DNA of 64,000 bases, taken from the NCBI RefSeq assembly GCF_019331675.1, contig NZ_JAHBBJ010000002.1:1-64000 (forward strand), in the 5' to 3' direction. The translations under genes and the position numbers were made by a program. The DNA is from Bifidobacterium miconisargentati. GTDB lineage: Bacteria > Actinomycetota > Actinomycetes > Actinomycetales > Bifidobacteriaceae. Positions 8,544 through 18,560 of this stretch are shown here, piece after piece. The notes under the pieces are model-generated. The model did no database searches, was not told where the DNA came from, and saw only the letters and a program-made list of their open reading frames with translations. Numbering within the stretch: the stretch's first letter is position 1; each line of letters begins with the position of its first letter.

Positions 8544-9263
8544 ATGAGCTTGGATACGCCGAACGCTTTTGCCGACGAGGAGAACATCCTTCTGCACACG
8601 GCGTTGTTCAAGCAGGTTTCCCCCACCGAGGCCGAGGAGCTGCTGCCGCACCTCAAGCGCGCGGTGTATGACAAGGGCGACTACATTTTCTCCGAAGGCG
8701 ATACCGACCACCGCATGTACCTGCTGGAGCAGGGGCGCGTCAAGCTGATCCGCACCTCCTCGGACGACCGCGTGCAGCTGCTGTCCATCCATGCGCCCGG
8801 CGAGGTGCTGGGCGAGATCCCCGTGTTCGACCCGCATGGTGGGCCGCGCACCGCCTCCGCCGTGGCCATGAGCCATGGCACGCGCGTGGTCTGGCTGGAG
8901 CATGACGCCCTGTTCGCGTGGCTGGACGAGCATCCGCGCGTGGCCATCGACATGCTGCAGGTCATGGCCAACCGTCAGCGCGCCAACAATGAACGCATCT
9001 CCGACCTGGTGTTCATGGACGTGCCCGCGCGCCTTGCCAAGACGCTGCTCAACCTGGGGTCCCGGTTCGGCGAGCCGGTGGAGCAGGGGCTGAAAGTGCC
9101 GCACGACCTGACGCAGGAGGAGCTGGCCCAGCTGGTGGGCTCCAGCCGCGAGACGGTGAACAAGGCGCTCATGGACTTCTCGAACCGTGGATGGATCGCG
9201 CGTGACGGCCGGTCCATCATCATCTTCCAGCCGGGCATGCTGATTCGGCGCTCGCGGCGATAG
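8544..9263 (+). CDS. Crp/Fnr-family transcriptional regulator
   Basis: 239 aa. An N-terminal cyclic-nucleotide-binding beta-barrel (about residues 15-135, with YDKGDYIFSEGD and GEVLGEIPVF) is joined by a long dimer helix to a winged helix-turn-helix at about 185-225 (LTQEELAQLVGSSRETVNKA), the Crp signature. It resembles actinobacterial GlxR/Crp proteins. Whether it binds cAMP cannot be told from sequence: the phosphate-binding cassette reads PGEVLGEIPVF...GGPRTASA and keeps the RTASA arginine. Cysteines for an Fnr-type iron-sulfur cluster are absent. It has its own promoter and stands alone. Confidence 0.88.
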   Translation: MSLDTPNAFADEENILLHTALFKQVSPTEAEELLPHLKRAVYDKGDYIFSEGDTDHRMYLLEQGRVKLIRTSSDDRVQLLSIHAPGEVLGEIPVFDPHGGPRTASAVAMSHGTRVVWLEHDALFAWLDEHPRVAIDMLQVMANRQRANNERISDLVFMDVPARLAKTLLNLGSRFGEPVEQGLKVPHDLTQEELAQLVGSSRETVNKALMDFSNRGWIARDGRSIIIFQPGMLIRRSRR

Positions 9264-9379
9264 TCGCGGGGTCAAGAGCGGCATTCGGCGAATATTCAGC
9301 GAATCCTATGCTGGTGCGGTTCTTGTGATGATATGTCCGTAAGGCCGAAGTGGAACACGGGTTGGTAGGGCGGCACCTT

Positions 9380-9385
9380 TAGAAT
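9380..9385 (+). promoter_or_regulatory. -10 box of a leaderless PBP gene
   Basis: TAGAAT ends 7 nt before ATG 9393. The in-frame ATG at 9384 overlaps the box itself, so translation should start at 9393. Confidence 0.55.
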
Positions 9386-9392
9386 GGGCCGC

Positions 9393-11765
9393 ATGCCCAA
9401 AAAGAAGTCCCTCACAGTCCATCGTGTGCTTGTTCTCCTGCTGGCCTACATCATGCTCGCCGTCTCCGGCGGTGTTGTGGCCAGCGTGCTGCTCGTGCCG
9501 GGCGTGTTCGCCGCCAACAACGCAGCCAAGGCCGTGATCCCCTCGCTGAAGGTGGAGAACCTGGACTTCGACGTGACCAGCCTGCCCCAGAAGTCCACCA
9601 TGTACGCGCGCGACGCCAAGACCGTGATTGGCACGTTCTACAACCAGAACCGCATCGTGGTGCCGCTGAGCAAGATCTCCAAGACCATGCAGCAGGCCGT
9701 GGTGGCGCGTGAGGACCGTCGATTCTGGACCCATGCCGGCATCGACGTGCAGGGCGTGATGCGCGCCTTCGTGCAGACCTATCTGCTCAAGGCCGATCAG
9801 CAGGGTGGTTCCTCGCTGACCCAGCAGTACGTCAAAAACGTGCTGCTCATGCAGGCCATCGAGGACGACGACTCCATCGCCCAGTACCATGCCACCGAGG
9901 ACACCATCGCCCGCAAGGTGCGTGAGATGCTCATCTCGGTGCAGATGGAGAAGAAGTACACCAAGCCGGAGATTCTGCAGGGCTACCTCAACATCGCCCA
10001 GTTCGGCGTCAACACGTACGGCGTGGAGACCGCCGCCCAGCGTTACTTCGGCGTGTCCGCCGCGGACCTCAACGTGGTGCAGTCCGCCACCATCGCAGCC
10101 ATCACCAAGAACCCGAACAAGTACGACCCGCTCATCGAGGCGAATCTCGAGGAGAGCCAGAATCAGCGCAACATCGTGCTCAAGCTCATGCTTCAGGAGC
10201 AGTACATCACCCAGAAGCAGTACGACGAGGCCGTGAAGACCCCGCTCAAGGACACCCTCAACCCGCAGACCGTGAACGTGGGCTGCCAGGACGCCGGCGA
10301 CTACGCCTTCTTCTGCGACTTCGTGGTGCACCGCATCCAGAACTCCAAGGAATTCGGCAAGACGCGCGCCGAGCGCAACAAGCTGCTCCAGGAGGGCGGC
10401 CTGAAGATCGTGACCACGCTGGACGTGGACGCCAACGCGCAGATGATGGAGGCCGCGCGCAACGCCATCCCCGCCAACGATTCCAGCGGTATGGAAATCG
10501 CCATGGCCTCGGTCAAACCGGGCACCGGCGAAGTGCTGGGCTTCGGTCTCAACCGTTACTATGACGCCACCTCCGCCGCGGACAGCGATCCGACCAAGTC
10601 CGGACAGAACTTCGCGGTCGATCTGGCGGACGGCGGCGGCTCCGGTTGGACCATCGGTTCGTCCTGGAAGCCGATCAACCTCATCGCATGGATGGAGGCC
10701 GGCCATTCCATCAACGACAACCTCCAGACCACGACGCTCTATCCGACCACGGACTTCGCCTGCAGCAACTACACCGGCGGCGCGGATTCCTGGAGCGTGC
10801 AGAACGCTTTGGGCTCCGGTACGGTGAACCCCGAAAGCCCGTTCCTCGGTCTGGTCCGCTCCCATAACACCACGCAGGCCTCGATGGGCACCATCCTGAA
10901 GCTCTGCAAGGTGGCGGACACGGCCACCGAGGTGGGCTACCACGATGCCGCCACCGGCGAGACCATCGACAAGACCGCCCAGTACACCCCGTCCATGATG
11001 ATCGGCTCGGTCAATGTCTCCCCGCTGACCATGGCCAGCATCTTCGCCGTGTACGCCTCCAACGGCGTGCAGTGCAACCCGATCGCCCTGAAGAAGGTCA
11101 CGGACAAGGACGGCAAGGACCTCAAGGTGCCGTCCGCCAACTGCCATCAGGCGGTGGACAAGGACATCATCCAGACTCTGGCCTACACGCTGAACCAGGG
11201 CGTGGTCAGGTCGGACGGTGCCGGTTTCGCGTTCCAGCTCAACAACGGCCGCAAGTCGTTCGGTAAGACCGGTACGAGCGACGATTTGGCGATTTCCGCC
11301 GGCTCGTTCATCCCGAACCAGATCGCCACGTTCGCTGTGGCCGGTGATGCGCAGAACCCGTACGCCAACCGCATCGCCAACATGACCATCAACGGTGTGT
11401 ACGAAAGCGTCTGGGATGGTTCGATGATCCCGGCCCCGGCCGTGCGCAACTTCCTCAACGCCTATGCGGACAAGAAGCAGCTGCCGATAGACAACGACTA
11501 TGGCACGCCGGTATCCAAGTACACCACTTCCGGCAAGTACTACGGCATCGGCGGCCGTGAATACAGCGTGCCGCAGTCCACCACCAACAACAACAGCCAG
11601 AACGGCACGACCACCAACAACGGCCAGGGGCAGACCACCACGAACGGCCAGCAGAACCAGACCAACAACGGTGGCACCACCAACACCACGCCGGGCACCG
11701 AGAACAACGGCCAGAACCAGGATCAGAGCCAGAACAACGGCGGCCAGACCAACAGCGGCCAGTGA
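9393..11765 (+). CDS. Class A penicillin-binding protein (bifunctional transglycosylase/transpeptidase)
   Basis: 790-aa cell-wall synthase. A membrane anchor lies at about residues 10-35. The GT51 glycosyltransferase domain carries the catalytic glutamate E107 in REDRRF and the motifs GSSLTQQYVKN and GYLNIAQFG. The penicillin-binding transpeptidase domain carries S423-x-x-K426, SHN at 490-492 and KTG at 625-627. The last 65 or so residues are Asn/Gln/Thr/Gly-rich, typical of a wall-spanning tail. It polymerises lipid II and cross-links peptidoglycan on the outer membrane face. Single gene; a strong hairpin follows the stop. Confidence 0.95.
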   Translation: MPKKKSLTVHRVLVLLLAYIMLAVSGGVVASVLLVPGVFAANNAAKAVIPSLKVENLDFDVTSLPQKSTMYARDAKTVIGTFYNQNRIVVPLSKISKTMQQAVVAREDRRFWTHAGIDVQGVMRAFVQTYLLKADQQGGSSLTQQYVKNVLLMQAIEDDDSIAQYHATEDTIARKVREMLISVQMEKKYTKPEILQGYLNIAQFGVNTYGVETAAQRYFGVSAADLNVVQSATIAAITKNPNKYDPLIEANLEESQNQRNIVLKLMLQEQYITQKQYDEAVKTPLKDTLNPQTVNVGCQDAGDYAFFCDFVVHRIQNSKEFGKTRAERNKLLQEGGLKIVTTLDVDANAQMMEAARNAIPANDSSGMEIAMASVKPGTGEVLGFGLNRYYDATSAADSDPTKSGQNFAVDLADGGGSGWTIGSSWKPINLIAWMEAGHSINDNLQTTTLYPTTDFACSNYTGGADSWSVQNALGSGTVNPESPFLGLVRSHNTTQASMGTILKLCKVADTATEVGYHDAATGETIDKTAQYTPSMMIGSVNVSPLTMASIFAVYASNGVQCNPIALKKVTDKDGKDLKVPSANCHQAVDKDIIQTLAYTLNQGVVRSDGAGFAFQLNNGRKSFGKTGTSDDLAISAGSFIPNQIATFAVAGDAQNPYANRIANMTINGVYESVWDGSMIPAPAVRNFLNAYADKKQLPIDNDYGTPVSKYTTSGKYYGIGGREYSVPQSTTNNNSQNGTTTNNGQGQTTTNGQQNQTNNGGTTNTTPGTENNGQNQDQSQNNGGQTNSGQ

Positions 11766-11812
11766 GTGACGCTGACGGCCTGCCGGTTCGGCGGTGAAAA
11801 AATTACGTAGTT

Positions 11813-11844
11813 AACGGGCGTTCGTCTTTCAGACGGCGCCCGTT
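11813..11844 (+). terminator. Hairpin after the PBP gene
   Basis: AACGGGCG (11813-11820) pairs with the mirror arm ending CGCCCGTT (11844), and the inner GTCT/AGAC lengthens the stem. It lacks a U-tract and sits directly against the TACAAT box at 11846-11851 of the next gene. Confidence 0.5.
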
Positions 11845-11845
11845 C

Positions 11846-11851
11846 TACAAT
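11846..11851 (+). promoter_or_regulatory. -10 box of the flavin oxidoreductase gene
   Basis: TACAAT gives a leader of about 60 nt to ATG 11919, which has GAAGGGGAG directly upstream. Confidence 0.45.
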
Positions 11852-11918
11852 ATCTAGGGACTATATGGTCAGTCCTGTCAACAGGCCGCCGGGGACGGCC
11901 GACCAACGAAGGGGAGCG

Positions 11919-13256
11919 ATGAACGACACCGAACAGCACGACGATCTCAAGCACGAGAATTTCGATTTCCGGGGGTTCGACCTGCCGGAGTTGAAAGCGG
12001 TCACCGAAGCCGCTTCGGCGAAGTCCGGCAAGAATTCGGCGGATGGGGGAACGCCGCAGTCTTCAGCGAAAACCAAATCCGGCAAGCGCAAGCCGGCGGA
12101 AGGCCCGGACTCCAAGTCCGGCAGGAAGAAAGGCAAGGCCGTGGCCAAGGAAGACAAGAACGCCAAGAAGAACCGTCCCGGACTGTTCACGCCGATGACG
12201 CTGCGTGGCCTGACCGTGCGCAACCGCATCTGGCTGCCGCCGATGTGCACGTATTCCGCGTTCGCGCGCGACGGCCGCCCCACGCCGTTCCACTATCAGC
12301 ATTATGTCTCCCGCGCATTCGGCGGATTCGGCATGATCATCGCCGAGGCCACCGCCGTGGCGCCGGAGGGACGCATCTCCCCGTGCGACGTGGGCCTGTG
12401 GGAGGACGGCCAGATCGATGCCTGGCGCTGGATCGTGGACGGCATCCGCGAGGCCGGTGCCGTGCCCGCCGTCCAGCTCAACCATGCCGGCCGCAAGGCG
12501 TCGACCGGTTGCTTCGCCGTGGGGTATGAAGGCCAGAGCGTACCCGAAGAGGCCGGTGGCTGGCCCACCGTGGCACCCTCGCCGATCTCCTTTGGCGGAT
12601 TGAATACGCCGCGCGCATTGTCCGTGGACGAGATTCACGGTCTGGTGGGGGCGTTCGCCGCGGCCGCCGGTCGTGCGGTGGCGGCGGGCTTCCAGGCCAT
12701 CGAGATCCATGCGGCGCATGGCTACCTGATTTCCCAGTTCCTTGACCCGCTCATCAACGAACGTGAAGATGAATACGGCGGCGATCTGAACGGACGTTCG
12801 CGCTTCCTGGTGGAAGTGGTGGATGCCGTGCGCGGTACGGTGCCGCAGGAGATGCCGGTATTGGTGCGTGTCTCGGCCACCGACTGGGCTGCGGGCGGAT
12901 GGGATCTCGACCAGACGATCGCGCTGAGCAAGGTACTCAAGGAGCATGGCGTCGATCTGGTGGACGTGTCCACCGGCGGCATGGTGTCCGGCGTGTCCAT
13001 CCCGGTCAAGCCCGACTATCAGGTGCCGTTCTCGGAGCAGGTGCGGCTCAAGGCCGATGTGCCGGTGACCGCGGTCGGGCTCATCACCAAGCCCAAGCAG
13101 GCCGCCAAGATTCTCGCGCGCGGACAGGCGGATGCCGTGGAAATCGGCCGCGCGGCGTTGCGCGACCCGTCCTGGCCGTTGCGTGCCGCCAGCAAGCTCG
13201 GCGTGCCCACGGCCGAGGCCCCGTACGCCCCGCAGTACGTGCGTGGCGCGTACTGA
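11919..13256 (+). CDS. NADH:flavin oxidoreductase, Old Yellow Enzyme family (YqjM-like)
   Basis: 445 aa. After a Lys/Ser/Gly-rich, probably disordered extension of about 85 residues, the FMN-binding barrel begins at LFTPMTLRGLTVRNRIWLPP. Family marks include MCTYSA (the YqjM-type cysteine), QLNHAGRKAS, the HAAHGYLISQFLDPLIN block and the end RAALRDPSWPLRA. Such enzymes reduce activated alkenes such as enones using NAD(P)H; the physiological substrate is unknown. ATG 11919 is favoured over 11865 because GAAGGGGAG precedes it. No partner genes. Confidence 0.9.
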   Translation: MNDTEQHDDLKHENFDFRGFDLPELKAVTEAASAKSGKNSADGGTPQSSAKTKSGKRKPAEGPDSKSGRKKGKAVAKEDKNAKKNRPGLFTPMTLRGLTVRNRIWLPPMCTYSAFARDGRPTPFHYQHYVSRAFGGFGMIIAEATAVAPEGRISPCDVGLWEDGQIDAWRWIVDGIREAGAVPAVQLNHAGRKASTGCFAVGYEGQSVPEEAGGWPTVAPSPISFGGLNTPRALSVDEIHGLVGAFAAAAGRAVAAGFQAIEIHAAHGYLISQFLDPLINEREDEYGGDLNGRSRFLVEVVDAVRGTVPQEMPVLVRVSATDWAAGGWDLDQTIALSKVLKEHGVDLVDVSTGGMVSGVSIPVKPDYQVPFSEQVRLKADVPVTAVGLITKPKQAAKILARGQADAVEIGRAALRDPSWPLRAASKLGVPTAEAPYAPQYVRGAY

Positions 13257-13270
13257 TTCCTTGTGATTTT

Positions 13271-13293
13271 GGCTCCCCTCAGAGAGGGGAGCC
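13271..13293. repeat. REP-like repeat, copy 4 (half element)
   Basis: GGCTCCCCTC aga GAGGGGAGCC, a perfect hairpin 14 bp after the oxidoreductase stop. A TCCACTGGA palindrome follows at 13322. Confidence 0.7.
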
Positions 13294-13321
13294 TTCGCGG
13301 CGCAGCCGCTCACCTCACCTA

Positions 13322-13344
13322 CGGACAGTCCACTGGACTGTCCG
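13322..13344. repeat. Perfect palindrome with TCCACTGGA core, copy 1
   Basis: CGGACAGTCCA / TGGACTGTCCG around a single C, followed by TTTTAC. Relatives with different but compensated stems are at 18181-18207 and 63319-63341. It lies between the convergent oxidoreductase and pyrD ends and could terminate transcription from the left. Confidence 0.7.
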
Positions 13345-13388
13345 TTTTACGGTTCGGCCCTCAAGAGGGGAGTCAGGCACGAACGGCG

Positions 13389-14537
13389 TCACGCATCCAC
13401 GCCGACGGCGTCGGCGACGTGCTCGAAGCCGTCGCGGCGCAGCAGTTCGGCCAGTCCGCGCTTCAGTACGGTGATCTGCTGCGGGCCGCGATACATCAGC
13501 GAGCTGATGAACATGACCAGGCTCGCGCCGGCGCGGATCTTGGCATAGGCCTGCTCCGGCGTGAAGACGCCGCCGATGCCGGCGATGGCGAAACGGTCAC
13601 CGTAGTCGCGGTACACGTTGCGCACCAGCTCGGTGCTGGCCACGGCGCACGGGCCGCCGGAGAGGCCTCCCTCCCAGTCGCGCGGAATCTCGAGACCGGT
13701 GCGGTCCTTCTGCAGGTTGGCCAGCGAGACGCCCTGCACATTGTGCTCGGCCAGCACGTCCAGCAGCTCCTTGAACTCCGGCCACGGCTTGTTCAACGGC
13801 ATCTTGACCAGCGTGGGCTGGGGGCGGTCGATCCTGTCCAGTGCGGTGAACAGGCGGTCGAGCGCCTCGGGGGAGGACGTGAACGGCTCGCCCACGTGCG
13901 TGTTCGGGCAGGAGACGTTCACCTCCACCATCGCCGTGCGGCCGGCGGCCCGGCGCATCGAGATGCAGTAATCCTCGAGGCCCTCGTCCAGATCGCCGCA
14001 CAGCGCGTCGTTGGTGCGGGCGATGGAGACGGACACCTGCATCTGGCGGGCCTGCGTCCAGGCCTTCTCCGCGCGCTCGATGACCTTGTCCGAGCCGATG
14101 TTGGCCAGTCCCACATGCACCATCATCGAATCGTATTCGGGCAGACGGTGGAACCACGGCTTGGCGTTGCCGGGACATGGGCGGGCGGTGGTGGAACCCA
14201 CGGTTTCGAAGCCGAAGCCGGCGTTGTCCAGCAGCACGGGCATCTCGCAGTTCTTGTCGAGGCCGGCGGACAGGCCGAACGGGTTGCTGAAGTCCACGCC
14301 CATCACCTGCGTCTCCAGAATCGGATCCGTGTAGTCGAGCATCGTGCGCTCGGCCCACAGCAGCGGCGGCATGTGCTTGACCGCGGAGCAGAAGGCGATC
14401 ATCTGGTCGTGCGCCTCGTCCGGGCGATGATTGAACACGAAGTTCGGCTTGATGATGTGCTTATAGCCGAAGGTGAAGAGGTCGGTGGTGGCTTTGTTGA
14501 CGGCATCATGCCAGAAGCTTTGCGAAACGTAGGTCAT
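13389..14537 (-). CDS. pyrD: Dihydroorotate dehydrogenase-family flavoenzyme
   Basis: 382 aa. An N-terminal helical stretch precedes the barrel, which carries NPFGLSAGLDKN (FMN phosphate/orotate site), NVSCPNT (catalytic loop, about residue 209), VKMPLNKPWPE and IAGIGGVFTPEQAY. The reaction would be dihydroorotate to orotate in pyrimidine synthesis. The length and N-terminal extension recall class 2 (membrane, quinone-linked) enzymes, but the base position is Cys, as in class 1. A different dihydropyrimidine-type substrate is possible. ATG 14537 follows a GACAAT box by 7 nt, so the message may be leaderless. Confidence 0.78.
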   Translation of the reverse strand: MTYVSQSFWHDAVNKATTDLFTFGYKHIIKPNFVFNHRPDEAHDQMIAFCSAVKHMPPLLWAERTMLDYTDPILETQVMGVDFSNPFGLSAGLDKNCEMPVLLDNAGFGFETVGSTTARPCPGNAKPWFHRLPEYDSMMVHVGLANIGSDKVIERAEKAWTQARQMQVSVSIARTNDALCGDLDEGLEDYCISMRRAAGRTAMVEVNVSCPNTHVGEPFTSSPEALDRLFTALDRIDRPQPTLVKMPLNKPWPEFKELLDVLAEHNVQGVSLANLQKDRTGLEIPRDWEGGLSGGPCAVASTELVRNVYRDYGDRFAIAGIGGVFTPEQAYAKIRAGASLVMFISSLMYRGPQQITVLKRGLAELLRRDGFEHVADAVGVDA

Positions 14538-14544
14538 GACTCCT

Positions 14545-14550
14545 ATTGTC
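14545..14550 (-). promoter_or_regulatory. -10 box GACAAT of pyrD (leaderless)
   Basis: On the minus strand GACAAT is followed by 7 nt (AGGAGTC) and ATG. The AGGAG could instead be a ribosome site, but it would lie only 2 nt from the start codon. Confidence 0.45.
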
Positions 14551-14747
14551 TCACGGGTTTCGCATGCCGGACGGACCTGGGCCATGCGCCGCGGAATCGG
14601 TATCGGGCTGCCGGTTTGTGCGGTCCGATGTCCTGATGCCCCGAGAAATGTGCGATTTTGCGCGATTTCGGGGGAACGTGCCGTGATTCGACGCGGAAAA
14701 GTACAAGAATTTCAGGATTTTGTCCTCAAAACGCTCAGGCCGGTTTG

Positions 14748-14773
14748 TTTTGTGAGTTTTTGTGTGCGATAAT
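14748..14773 (+). promoter_or_regulatory. deoR-galTK promoter with TTTTGTG direct repeats
   Basis: GATAAT (14768-14773) ends 6 nt before ATG 14780, indicating a leaderless start. Two direct repeats TTTTGTG at 14748-14754 and 14758-14764, one helical turn apart, overlap the -35 area and could be the operator of the DeoR-type protein itself. Confidence 0.45.
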
Positions 14774-14779
14774 GTTCGT

Positions 14780-15583
14780 ATGATTTCGTCACAACGTCAG
14801 CACCTGATCCTGAGCAGGCTGCGTACGCGCGGTGCCGTACGCATCACCGCGCTCTCGAAGGAGCTGGGTGTGTCAGCGATGACCATCCGTCGTGACATCG
14901 CCGAGCTGGCGGACAAGGGTCTGCTCAAGCGTGTCCATGGCGGTGCCGTGACCACCAGCACCTTGTTGAGCGAGCCGCTCTTCTCCGTCAAGTCCCAAAT
15001 GGACATCGGGCTCAAGGATGCCATCGCGCAGGAGGCCGTCAAGTACGTGGCCCCCGGCGACGTGATCGCCATCGGCGGCGGCACCACGGCGTACGTGTTC
15101 GCCCAGCATCTGCTCGAATCGCAGCAGTCCAGCGGCATCACGATCCTGACCAATTCAATCCCCGTGGCCGAACTGGTGCAGGCGCTCGAATCCAAGGACG
15201 TCGAGGTGATCGTCACCGGCGGCGTGATCACCCGATCCAACTCGCTCGTGGGCCCCATCGCCGACAAGGTGGTGGCCTCCCTGCGCGTGAACACCGTATT
15301 CCTCGGCACCCACTCGGTGTCGATTCCCCGCGGCTTCCTCATGCCGAACTCGCTGGAGGCCGCAACCGATATGGCGATGATGGACATCGCCGATCGCACC
15401 ATAGTTTTGACCGACCACACCAAGTGGAGCTGCACGTCGTTGTCCCTGTTCGCGCGCTTCGATCAGGTGGACACGGTCATCACCGACGACGGTCTCGATC
15501 CCGACTCCGCCGCCAAAACAAAGGATTTGGTCAAGGAACTCGTGCTGGCCCACCAGAGCGAGACCAATGAGGAAAGTGAGTGA
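14780..15583 (+). CDS. DeoR-family transcriptional regulator of the galTK operon
   Basis: 267 aa. The N-terminal HTH (RITALSKELGVSAMTIRRDI, followed by LADKGLLKRVHGGA) is the DeoR signature, and the C-terminal domain is the DeoR sugar-phosphate sensor (IAIGGGTTAY, ITNSIPVAELV-type blocks, VLTDHTKW). It sits 5 bp before galT and is co-transcribed with it, so control of galactose (Leloir) genes in response to a phosphorylated sugar is inferred. ATG 14780 is chosen over GTG 14762 because the GATAAT box lies between them. Confidence 0.9.
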   Translation: MISSQRQHLILSRLRTRGAVRITALSKELGVSAMTIRRDIAELADKGLLKRVHGGAVTTSTLLSEPLFSVKSQMDIGLKDAIAQEAVKYVAPGDVIAIGGGTTAYVFAQHLLESQQSSGITILTNSIPVAELVQALESKDVEVIVTGGVITRSNSLVGPIADKVVASLRVNTVFLGTHSVSIPRGFLMPNSLEAATDMAMMDIADRTIVLTDHTKWSCTSLSLFARFDQVDTVITDDGLDPDSAAKTKDLVKELVLAHQSETNEESE

Positions 15584-15588
15584 CACCC

Positions 15589-16839
15589 ATGGCTGATTTC
15601 GCCAACTACACCCCTGGGGAGTACGCGAAGAAGCACATCCGCATCACGCCGACGACGCTCGCCGACGGCCGTGATTTCTTCTACCTGGACGACGATCCGG
15701 AGTACGTCTCCGGCGCCAAGACCCGCGAGCTCAAGGATCCGCGCCCGCTGGCCTACCGTTTCGCCCCGCACCTGGACGCCGACGGCAACGAAGTGCCGTA
15801 CGCCGCCCCGCAGATGCGTCGTGATCCGCTCACCGGCGACTGGATTCCGATGGCGACCGCCCGTATGAACCGCCCGATCACCGCCGGCCCCGGCGCCACC
15901 GCCAAGGGCAACCCGCTGGCCGCCCGCAAGCCCGGCGACCCGTACCAGGACGGCGAGGTGCCGGACACCGATTACAACGTCGTGGTGTTCGAGAACCGCT
16001 TCCCGTCGATGGTGCGCGTGCCCGGCGTCTCCGAGGATGTGACCTACGTGGACGGCAACCCGCTGTGGGAGAAGAAGCTCGCCGCCGGCCGCTGTGAGGT
16101 CATCTGCTTCGACCCGAACGAGCACGGCCTGCCGGCCGACCTGCCGGTCTCCCGCCTGCGCACGGTGGTGGAGGCTTGGGCCTTCCGTACCGCCGAGATC
16201 TCCAAGATGGAGGGCATCGAGCAGATCTTCCCGTTCGAGAACCACGGCCAGGAGATCGGCGTCTCCCTCGCCCACCCGCACGGCCAGGTCTACTGCTACC
16301 CGTTCATCGCCCCGAAGATGGAGAAGGAACTCCAGCACACCGAGGCCTACCACGAGAAGACCGGCGGCAACCTCCTCAAGGACATCATGAACGCCGAGCT
16401 CGAAGCCGGCGAACGCATCGTGATGCGCAACCACAGCTGGGTCGCCTACGTGCCGGCCGCCGCCCGCTGGCCCCTCGAGGTCCATGTGGCCCCGGTGCGC
16501 GACGTGCTCACCCTCGACGAGCTCAACGACGACGAGCGCTGGGATCTGGCCTCCATGTACTCGCACCTGCTCAAGCGCGGCAACGCCTTTTTCGACAAGG
16601 GCGACGGCAAGGGCATGGACCTGCCGTACATCGCCGCCTGGCACCAGGCTCCGATCCACGACAAGCGCCGTGAGAACTACCGCCTCAACCTGCAGTTCTT
16701 CTCCTTCCGCCGCGCCGCCAACAAGATCAAGTACCTGGCTGGTTCCGAGTCCGGCATGGCCGCCTGGATCTCCGACACCACGCCGGAGCTCATCGCCAAG
16801 CGTTTCCACGAGCTCGGCGACATCGACATCGCCGACTGA
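15589..16839 (+). CDS. galT: Galactose-1-phosphate uridylyltransferase
   Basis: 416 aa. The HIT-superfamily catalytic motif AHPHGQ (double-displacement histidine) is present, with FENRFPSM and FENHGQEIG. It exchanges galactose-1-phosphate and UDP-glucose to give UDP-galactose and glucose-1-phosphate. GAGGAAAG lies upstream. The ATG is 5 bp after the deoR stop, or the GTG at 15580 overlaps it by 4 bp; either way translation is probably coupled. galK follows after a repeat-bearing 93-bp gap. Confidence 0.96.
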   Translation: MADFANYTPGEYAKKHIRITPTTLADGRDFFYLDDDPEYVSGAKTRELKDPRPLAYRFAPHLDADGNEVPYAAPQMRRDPLTGDWIPMATARMNRPITAGPGATAKGNPLAARKPGDPYQDGEVPDTDYNVVVFENRFPSMVRVPGVSEDVTYVDGNPLWEKKLAAGRCEVICFDPNEHGLPADLPVSRLRTVVEAWAFRTAEISKMEGIEQIFPFENHGQEIGVSLAHPHGQVYCYPFIAPKMEKELQHTEAYHEKTGGNLLKDIMNAELEAGERIVMRNHSWVAYVPAAARWPLEVHVAPVRDVLTLDELNDDERWDLASMYSHLLKRGNAFFDKGDGKGMDLPYIAAWHQAPIHDKRRENYRLNLQFFSFRRAANKIKYLAGSESGMAAWISDTTPELIAKRFHELGDIDIAD

Positions 16840-16847
16840 TGCACTAT

Positions 16848-16900
16848 CGAGGCTCCCTCAGCCCGTTTGCGGGCGGCTTCCTTCAGGAAGAGGAGCCTCG
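16848..16900. repeat. REP-like repeat, copy 5, between galT and galK
   Basis: Outer arms CGAGGCTCC / GGAGCCTCG enclose GCCCG ttt GCGGGC and CTTCC ttca GGAAG. It is a divergent member of the CTCCCCTC family that closes on itself. Within an operon it could affect galK mRNA level. Confidence 0.6.
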
Positions 16901-16932
16901 ATATATGAACACGTATAGAAAGAAAAACACCA

Positions 16933-18180
<1,248 letters not shown>

Positions 18181-18183
<3 letters not shown>

Positions 18184-18207
18184 TCACAGTCCAGTGGACT
18201 GTGACTA
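18181..18207. repeat. Perfect palindrome with TCCAGTGGA core, copy 2, overlapping the galK stop
   Basis: TAGTCACAGTCCA / TGGACTGTGACTA around a single G. The first TAG is the galK stop codon. The stem differs from the copies at 13322 and 63319 but stays fully paired. Confidence 0.7.
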
Positions 18208-18336
18208 GCCGCGGCCGAGGACGAGCCGATAGGTGAGTCCGAGGTAATGATGAGTCGGCCGAAGGCCGTCCATAATTGCGGGATGTTGCCGCGCCTTCGG
18301 CGTCACGCGAAGCGTGAGGCATAGCGTCCCTCTTCC

Positions 18337-18384
18337 GGCTCCCCTCTCCGAGGGGAGCTGTCCGCGAAGCTGACTGAGGGGAGC
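18337..18384. repeat. REP-like repeat, copy 6
   Basis: GGCTCCCCTC tcc GAGGGGAGC, then GTCCGC gaa GCTGAC and TGAGGGGAGCC. It is almost the same sequence as copy 7 at 34069-34116, 15.7 kb away. Confidence 0.75.
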
Positions 18385-18454
18385 CCTCCGCGACACGCGC
18401 GGCCGTACTTACGAAAAATCGAAAAACGTATTACGGTGACTTTCTGTTTTGAAT

Positions 18455-18503
18455 AATCGCATGCCAACCGGCGTATCACTTGCCGGAGGGCATGCGATTT
18501 TTT
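18455..18503 (+). terminator. Rho-independent terminator downstream of galK
   Basis: AATCGCATGCC (18455-18465) pairs with GGCATGCGATT (18489-18499), an inner CCGGC/GCCGG extends the stem, and TTTTTT follows. This is the clearest terminator of the gal operon, 270 bp after galK. Confidence 0.75.
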
Positions 18504-18560
18504 GTTGCCGAATGTGACCCGGACGTTAGGGGTTTTCGGCGCCTGCCAATGAAGTCGCAC

